Shown: positions 60,818-64,000 of the stretch, one piece after another
Position numbering within the stretch: position 1 is the stretch's first letter
How the letters are laid out: every line of letters starts with the position of its first letter
Source: Rhodothermales bacterium
GTDB taxonomy: Bacteria > Bacteroidota > Rhodothermia > Rhodothermales > VXPQ01
Reading direction: 5' to 3'
Assembly: GCA_951812345.1 (NCBI GenBank)
Contig: OX638295.1
Span: 2,328,965-2,392,964, forward strand
Length of the DNA: 64,000 bases
The notes under the pieces: model-generated
Databases searched by the model: none
What the model was told of the DNA's origin: nothing
What the model saw: only the letters and a program-made list of their open reading frames with translations
Made by a program: the position numbers and the translations under genes

Positions 60818-62731
60818 ATGACCGATCAACGCCACACGGCTTCTCCGGTGGAACAACAAACCCCCGAATCCGGGGAGGCGGCGGAGCATTCGTCGCCGGA
60901 AGGAACGCTGCGCAACGACGCTCCCCCGCCCGAAACGCCCGCCGGAGCAGACCAGGCCCCCATGCCCGACACCTGGGCCCGGTATCCATCCTGGGCCCGC
61001 GATCTGGCGCGCAAGTACCTCACGAAGACGCTCACGCAGTTCATCCTGTACGGCAATGTCCGCGATCTCGTCCCCGGAGAAACGGAAGAAGGAAAGCCCG
61101 GATACGCCCCGCTCCGCGATTTTCTGGTAAACGACCTGTTTGCGGCGCGGGACATCGTGATTTTTTACGACCGTTCCGCCGGCATCCATTTTGCCGACGC
61201 CGCGTCGCGGAAAGACTTCCACCGGGCCGTTTCGGGGTACGACGCCATTTTCGGCACCGACTATGCGCGCGCCCTGCCGAGAGACCCGGTCCGCGTGTTT
61301 TCCGTGCTGGAAAATTATTTTCGTACGCGCCTTGCCGACGGTTTGCGCATTGCCTGCGTGGTGGATTATGCGGAAACCATCGTTCCGATGGCCGAGGCGT
61401 CCATGTATTCCGCCGAAGATCGAAACGCGCTCGTGTTCCTCCAGAAATGGGCGCACGATCCCCTCTTCCTCGAAGGCGACTTCACCCTCTGCCTCATTGC
61501 GGAAAATCTCACGGACCTGAACCGGCAACTCGTGCAAAGTCCGTACACGGCGGAAATACGGATTCCCATGCCGGACGAGGAAGCCCGGCTCGCCTTCGTA
61601 CACTGGTCCCTGATCGACCGGAAAAATATCTTTGCGCAACATTCGGAGGTCTCTCCGGAAGCCGTAGCCCACCACAGCGCCGGACTCGGCTATATCCAGC
61701 TCCGCACGATTCTTGCCGACGTGCTCGAAAACCGCACGCTGCTGACCTTCGAGGCGCTTTCCAGCATGAAAAAGGAGTTCATCGAGGCGGAAGCGTACGG
61801 CATGCTGGAATTCGTGGAAACCGAACTCGATCTCGACATGGTGGCGGGGCACCGGGAAGCAAAGGAGCATCTCCGGCAGGCCGCCGGGGCGTTGCGGGCC
61901 TCCCGCCCGGATGTATTGCCCATGGGATATCTGGTCAGCGGTCCCGTGGGAACGGGCAAAACCTTCCTGATCACCTGCTTTGCGGGCGAGATAGGCATCC
62001 CGATGGTCACGCTGAAAAACTTCCGCTCGCAGTGGCAGGGCGTCACGGAAGGCAATCTCGAAAAAATTCTCCATTTGCTCGAGGCCATGACACCGGTGGC
62101 GGTAATGATCGACGAGGCGGACACGGCCCTCGGCAACCGCGACGCCCAGGGCGACTCGGGCGTTTCCAGCCGGGTGTTCGGACAGATCGCCACCTTCATG
62201 AGCAACCCGTCGCACCGGGGGCGCATTCTCTTTTTTCTCGTCACGGCGCGCCCTGACCTGATGCCCATCGACCTGAAGCGGCAGGGACGCGCCGAAGAAC
62301 ACATCGCCCTGTTCTACCCGGAAGCGAAGGAAGAACGCGAGGAACTGCTTCGCGTCACCATGCAGCGGACAGGCACCCGGCTGGACATGGGCGACATGCC
62401 GGATGTGCTGCTCGACAGCGACCGCCCGTTCAGCGGGGCGGACATGGAGGCGTTGTTTACGCGGGCGAAGTTCCGAGCAGGGATTCAACGAACGGAAGAC
62501 GGCGCCGTGCTGCCGAGCATGGCGACAGGCGTATACCCCATTACAAAAGAGATTCTCGAAGAAGCCGTACGCGACTTCATCCCGCCCGCCTATCCCGAAG
62601 AAGTGGAGCTGCAAACGCTGGTGGCCGTGCTGGAATGCACAAGCAGGGCCCTGCTGCCCGAAAAATATCGAACGATGGAACGGGCTGCCATCATCCGGCG
62701 CGTGCAGGAATTGAAGCACCTCGTGGAATAG
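60818..62731 (+). CDS. AAA+ ATPase, Ycf46-like, with degenerate N-terminal P-loop domain
   Basis: A 637-residue cytosolic protein. An acidic, disordered N terminus (1-50) is followed by a RecA/AAA-like region (about 60-300) containing FILYGNVRDLVP and a Walker B-like IACVVDYAETI but no Walker A. A canonical AAA+ module follows (about 340-520): Walker A GPVGTGKT at 375-382, Walker B VAVMIDEAD at 427-435, sensor 1 LFFLVTARPD and an Arg-rich second region. Two-domain proteins of this type are known as Ycf46-like; their role is not well defined. It starts 65 bases after the amidase gene. It is convergent with mazG. Confidence 0.83.
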   Translation: MTDQRHTASPVEQQTPESGEAAEHSSPEGTLRNDAPPPETPAGADQAPMPDTWARYPSWARDLARKYLTKTLTQFILYGNVRDLVPGETEEGKPGYAPLRDFLVNDLFAARDIVIFYDRSAGIHFADAASRKDFHRAVSGYDAIFGTDYARALPRDPVRVFSVLENYFRTRLADGLRIACVVDYAETIVPMAEASMYSAEDRNALVFLQKWAHDPLFLEGDFTLCLIAENLTDLNRQLVQSPYTAEIRIPMPDEEARLAFVHWSLIDRKNIFAQHSEVSPEAVAHHSAGLGYIQLRTILADVLENRTLLTFEALSSMKKEFIEAEAYGMLEFVETELDLDMVAGHREAKEHLRQAAGALRASRPDVLPMGYLVSGPVGTGKTFLITCFAGEIGIPMVTLKNFRSQWQGVTEGNLEKILHLLEAMTPVAVMIDEADTALGNRDAQGDSGVSSRVFGQIATFMSNPSHRGRILFFLVTARPDLMPIDLKRQGRAEEHIALFYPEAKEEREELLRVTMQRTGTRLDMGDMPDVLLDSDRPFSGADMEALFTRAKFRAGIQRTEDGAVLPSMATGVYPITKEILEEAVRDFIPPAYPEEVELQTLVAVLECTSRALLPEKYRTMERAAIIRRVQELKHLVE

Positions 62732-62894
62732 CGAGTGGGCCGGATTTCCGCAAGAGATCAATCAGATCGACCGGCGCGGGCAGCACGCGGGCGGCTTGCC
62801 TCAGGGCATTGCGGAATGCATGCGGGGACACTGATTGTTGCGAAGGGGTACGAGGAAAGTCCGCCGCCGATGCCCGGATTGGCTAAAAGGGCGG

Positions 62895-63785
62895 TCAATC
62901 CTGGCCGCTGCCGCCTTTTGCATCCAGCCCTTTCGCCTCTTCCCAGAAGGCGTCCATTTCCGCCAGATCCGATTCGGCAGGGGTCCGGCCCGACGCCGCC
63001 AGCCGCTCCTCGATATGCCTGAAGCGCCGTACGAACGTATCGTTCGTGCGAGAAAGCGCGTTTTCCGCATTGAGGCCGCTCATCCGCGCATAATTCACCA
63101 GCGCAAAGAGCACATCGCCGAACTCGCGCTCCCTTTCTTCCGGCGAGGCGCCCGGAGCGTCCGCATCCGCAAATTCGCGGATCTCCTCGACAACCTTCTC
63201 CCAGGCGTCTGCCCGCTCCGGGAAGTCGAAGCCCACGCCGGAGGCTTTTTGCTGGACGCGATGCGCCCTGAGGAGGGCCGGGAGATGCCGGGGCACGCCC
63301 TCCAGCGCCGATTTCTTCGCGCCCTCGGCCAACTTGATCTGCTCCCAATTACGAACCACTTCTCCCGCATTTTCCACCTGCGTATCCTCGAACACATGCG
63401 GGTGGCGCCGCACCAGTTTCGCGGTTTCCTTCCGGATAATGTCCGTCATAGAGAACCGCTCGTCCCCCTCGGCAATCACGCCATGAAACGCCACGTGCAG
63501 CAGCAGGTCGCCCAGTTCCTCGCACAAGCCGTCCAGGTCCCCTTCGTCGATGGCCGAAACGGTCTCGTAGGCCTCCTCGATCAGCAGGTGCTTGACGGAT
63601 TCGTGGGTCTGCTCCCGATCCCAGGGGCAATCCCTCCGCAACTGCCGGACAATCGCGGAAAATGCGGCATACGCCGCCTGCTCTTCTTCGCCCGGCGCAA
63701 ACGCGGGGTCAGCGATGCGATCGTACGCATTTTTTTTCGTGGAAACGTTTTTTGCGGAAACCGAGGACATATGTTCAGTGTACAT
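62895..63785 (-). CDS. mazG: MazG family nucleoside triphosphate pyrophosphohydrolase
   Basis: A 296-residue protein with two MazG-like domains: LRRDCPWDREQTHESVKHLL, EEAYETVSAID and EELGDLLLHVAFH (metal-binding EExxE and ExxD) in the N-terminal half, and KASGVGFDFPERADAWEKVV, EEIREFADAD, EFGDVLFALVNYAR in the C-terminal half. It hydrolyses NTPs to NMPs and pyrophosphate, cleaning the nucleotide pool. The ATG at 63785 is preferred; a TTG at 63803 and an ATG at 63770 are alternatives. The upstream region begins with a repeat element only a few bases away. Convergent with the AAA+ gene; no terminator was recognised in the 163-base gap. Confidence 0.95.
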   Translation of the reverse strand: MYTEHMSSVSAKNVSTKKNAYDRIADPAFAPGEEEQAAYAAFSAIVRQLRRDCPWDREQTHESVKHLLIEEAYETVSAIDEGDLDGLCEELGDLLLHVAFHGVIAEGDERFSMTDIIRKETAKLVRRHPHVFEDTQVENAGEVVRNWEQIKLAEGAKKSALEGVPRHLPALLRAHRVQQKASGVGFDFPERADAWEKVVEEIREFADADAPGASPEEREREFGDVLFALVNYARMSGLNAENALSRTNDTFVRRFRHIEERLAASGRTPAESDLAEMDAFWEEAKGLDAKGGSGQD

Positions 63786-63808
63786 ATATTGTTGTCGAGA
63801 CAAAAACA

Positions 63809-63872
63809 GGGTACTCTAATTAAGTCCGCAAAGTTCAGAGGCTGAGAGGGGTGGGCGGCGGCGCGTTCCGGC
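63809..63872 (+). repeat. Left-end fragment of the GGATACTCTGAT repeat upstream of mazG
   Basis: GGGTACTCTAATTAAG followed by CGCAAAGTTCAGAGGCTGAG and GAGGGGTGGGCGG matches the left end of the full-length elements; similarity fades after about 64 bases and no right end is present. It sits in the promoter/leader region of mazG. Confidence 0.7.
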
Positions 63873-63915
63873 ATGATGAAAAACATGCGGCGGGTTGCGC
63901 GCAGGCGTACGCCAG

Positions 63916-63982
63916 TGTGCACAACCACCCTGTTTTCCACAAGATGTACACCACCCGCGAGAATCCGGGACTTTTATCCACA
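63916..63982. other. Cluster of DnaA-box-like sequences at the right edge
   Basis: TTATCCACA at 63974-63982 is a perfect match to the DnaA-box consensus; TTTTCCACA at 63933-63941 differs by one base; TGTGCACAA at 63916-63924 resembles the reverse box. They lie in non-coding sequence extending to the window end. Such spacing is typical of a replication origin upstream of dnaA, but the AT-rich unwinding region and dnaA itself are not in view. Confidence 0.4.
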
Positions 63983-64000
63983 ACCCAAAGCGAAACGTGT

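Noticed and set aside
62852-62863. GAGGAAAGTCCG, identical to a conserved core of bacterial RNase P RNA
   Set aside because: The following bases do not continue the conserved core, the gap is only 163 bases and mazG begins right after, so a complete RNase P RNA does not fit.
1-64000. CRISPR arrays, tRNA or rRNA genes, prophage or transposase genes
   Set aside because: All larger gaps were read for regular spaced repeats, tRNA-like T-arm sequences and transposase motifs; none was convincing.

Overview
The window carries about 37 protein genes on both strands. It most resembles the genome of a Bacteroidota-type (FCB group) Gram-negative, probably a Rhodothermota/Rhodothermales-like organism. 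This is inferred from several proteins ending in type IX secretion (T9SS) C-terminal domains with the NYPNPFNPST signature, from PorV-family barrels, from several TonB-dependent receptors with N-terminal carboxypeptidase-regulatory-like domains, from paired DUF5916-type outer-membrane proteins, from CRTAC1-type FG-GAP/ASPIC-UnbV lipoproteins, and from a moderately GC-rich composition. No rRNA, tRNA, CRISPR array, prophage or transposase gene was recognised. The species is not determinable by eye.

Layout. 1-2655: a ThiO-like glycine oxidase (cut by the window edge) and a Dam-like adenine methylase with a small unknown partner. 2704-9818: a redox and iron block, with a c-type cytochrome fused to an outer-membrane-barrel-like domain, a pentaheme cytochrome c, FeoB, two FeoA proteins and a ferritin. 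9898-24992: a dienelactone hydrolase-like protein, two divergent DUF5916-type barrels, and two large FG-GAP/ASPIC-UnbV lipoproteins flanking a class I fructose-bisphosphate aldolase (FbaB). 25099-30702: a visibly lower-GC three-gene cluster (TonB receptor, stand-alone carboxypeptidase-regulatory-like protein, secreted beta-helix protein with a T9SS tail). 31117-35800: an SGNH-fold protein lacking catalytic residues, coupled to a PVC-type beta-propeller/HEAT/cytochrome c protein. 36120-47057: two small coiled-coil membrane proteins, then a leftward cluster TonB receptor > T9SS-type protein > PorV-like barrel > IPT/TIG lipoprotein > T9SS propeller, followed by a truncated T9SS gene. 47341-60752: a GHL10 glycosidase with sorting tail, an FG-GAP T9SS protein, a second TonB receptor > surface protein > PorV-like cluster, and a PGRP/amidase with sorting tail. 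60818-64000: a Ycf46-like AAA+ ATPase, MazG, and a run of DnaA-box-like sites at the right edge.

Two themes stand out. First, the same module (TonB receptor, large secreted surface protein, PorV-family barrel) occurs twice in the same gene order on opposite strands, suggesting a dedicated uptake/surface-display system using T9SS-type export. Second, intergenic spaces carry a family of non-coding repeats bounded by inverted GGATACTCTGAT termini. Copies range from full-length (about 250 bp) to internally deleted (63 bp), 37-bp hairpins and tandem truncated remnants. They sit in gene leaders and between convergent genes, and one supplies the feoB stop codon. They behave like a MITE-type or REP-like element and may act as terminators or leader RNA structures.

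All calls come from reading the sequence and translations. Family names are from recognised motifs, not from database searches.
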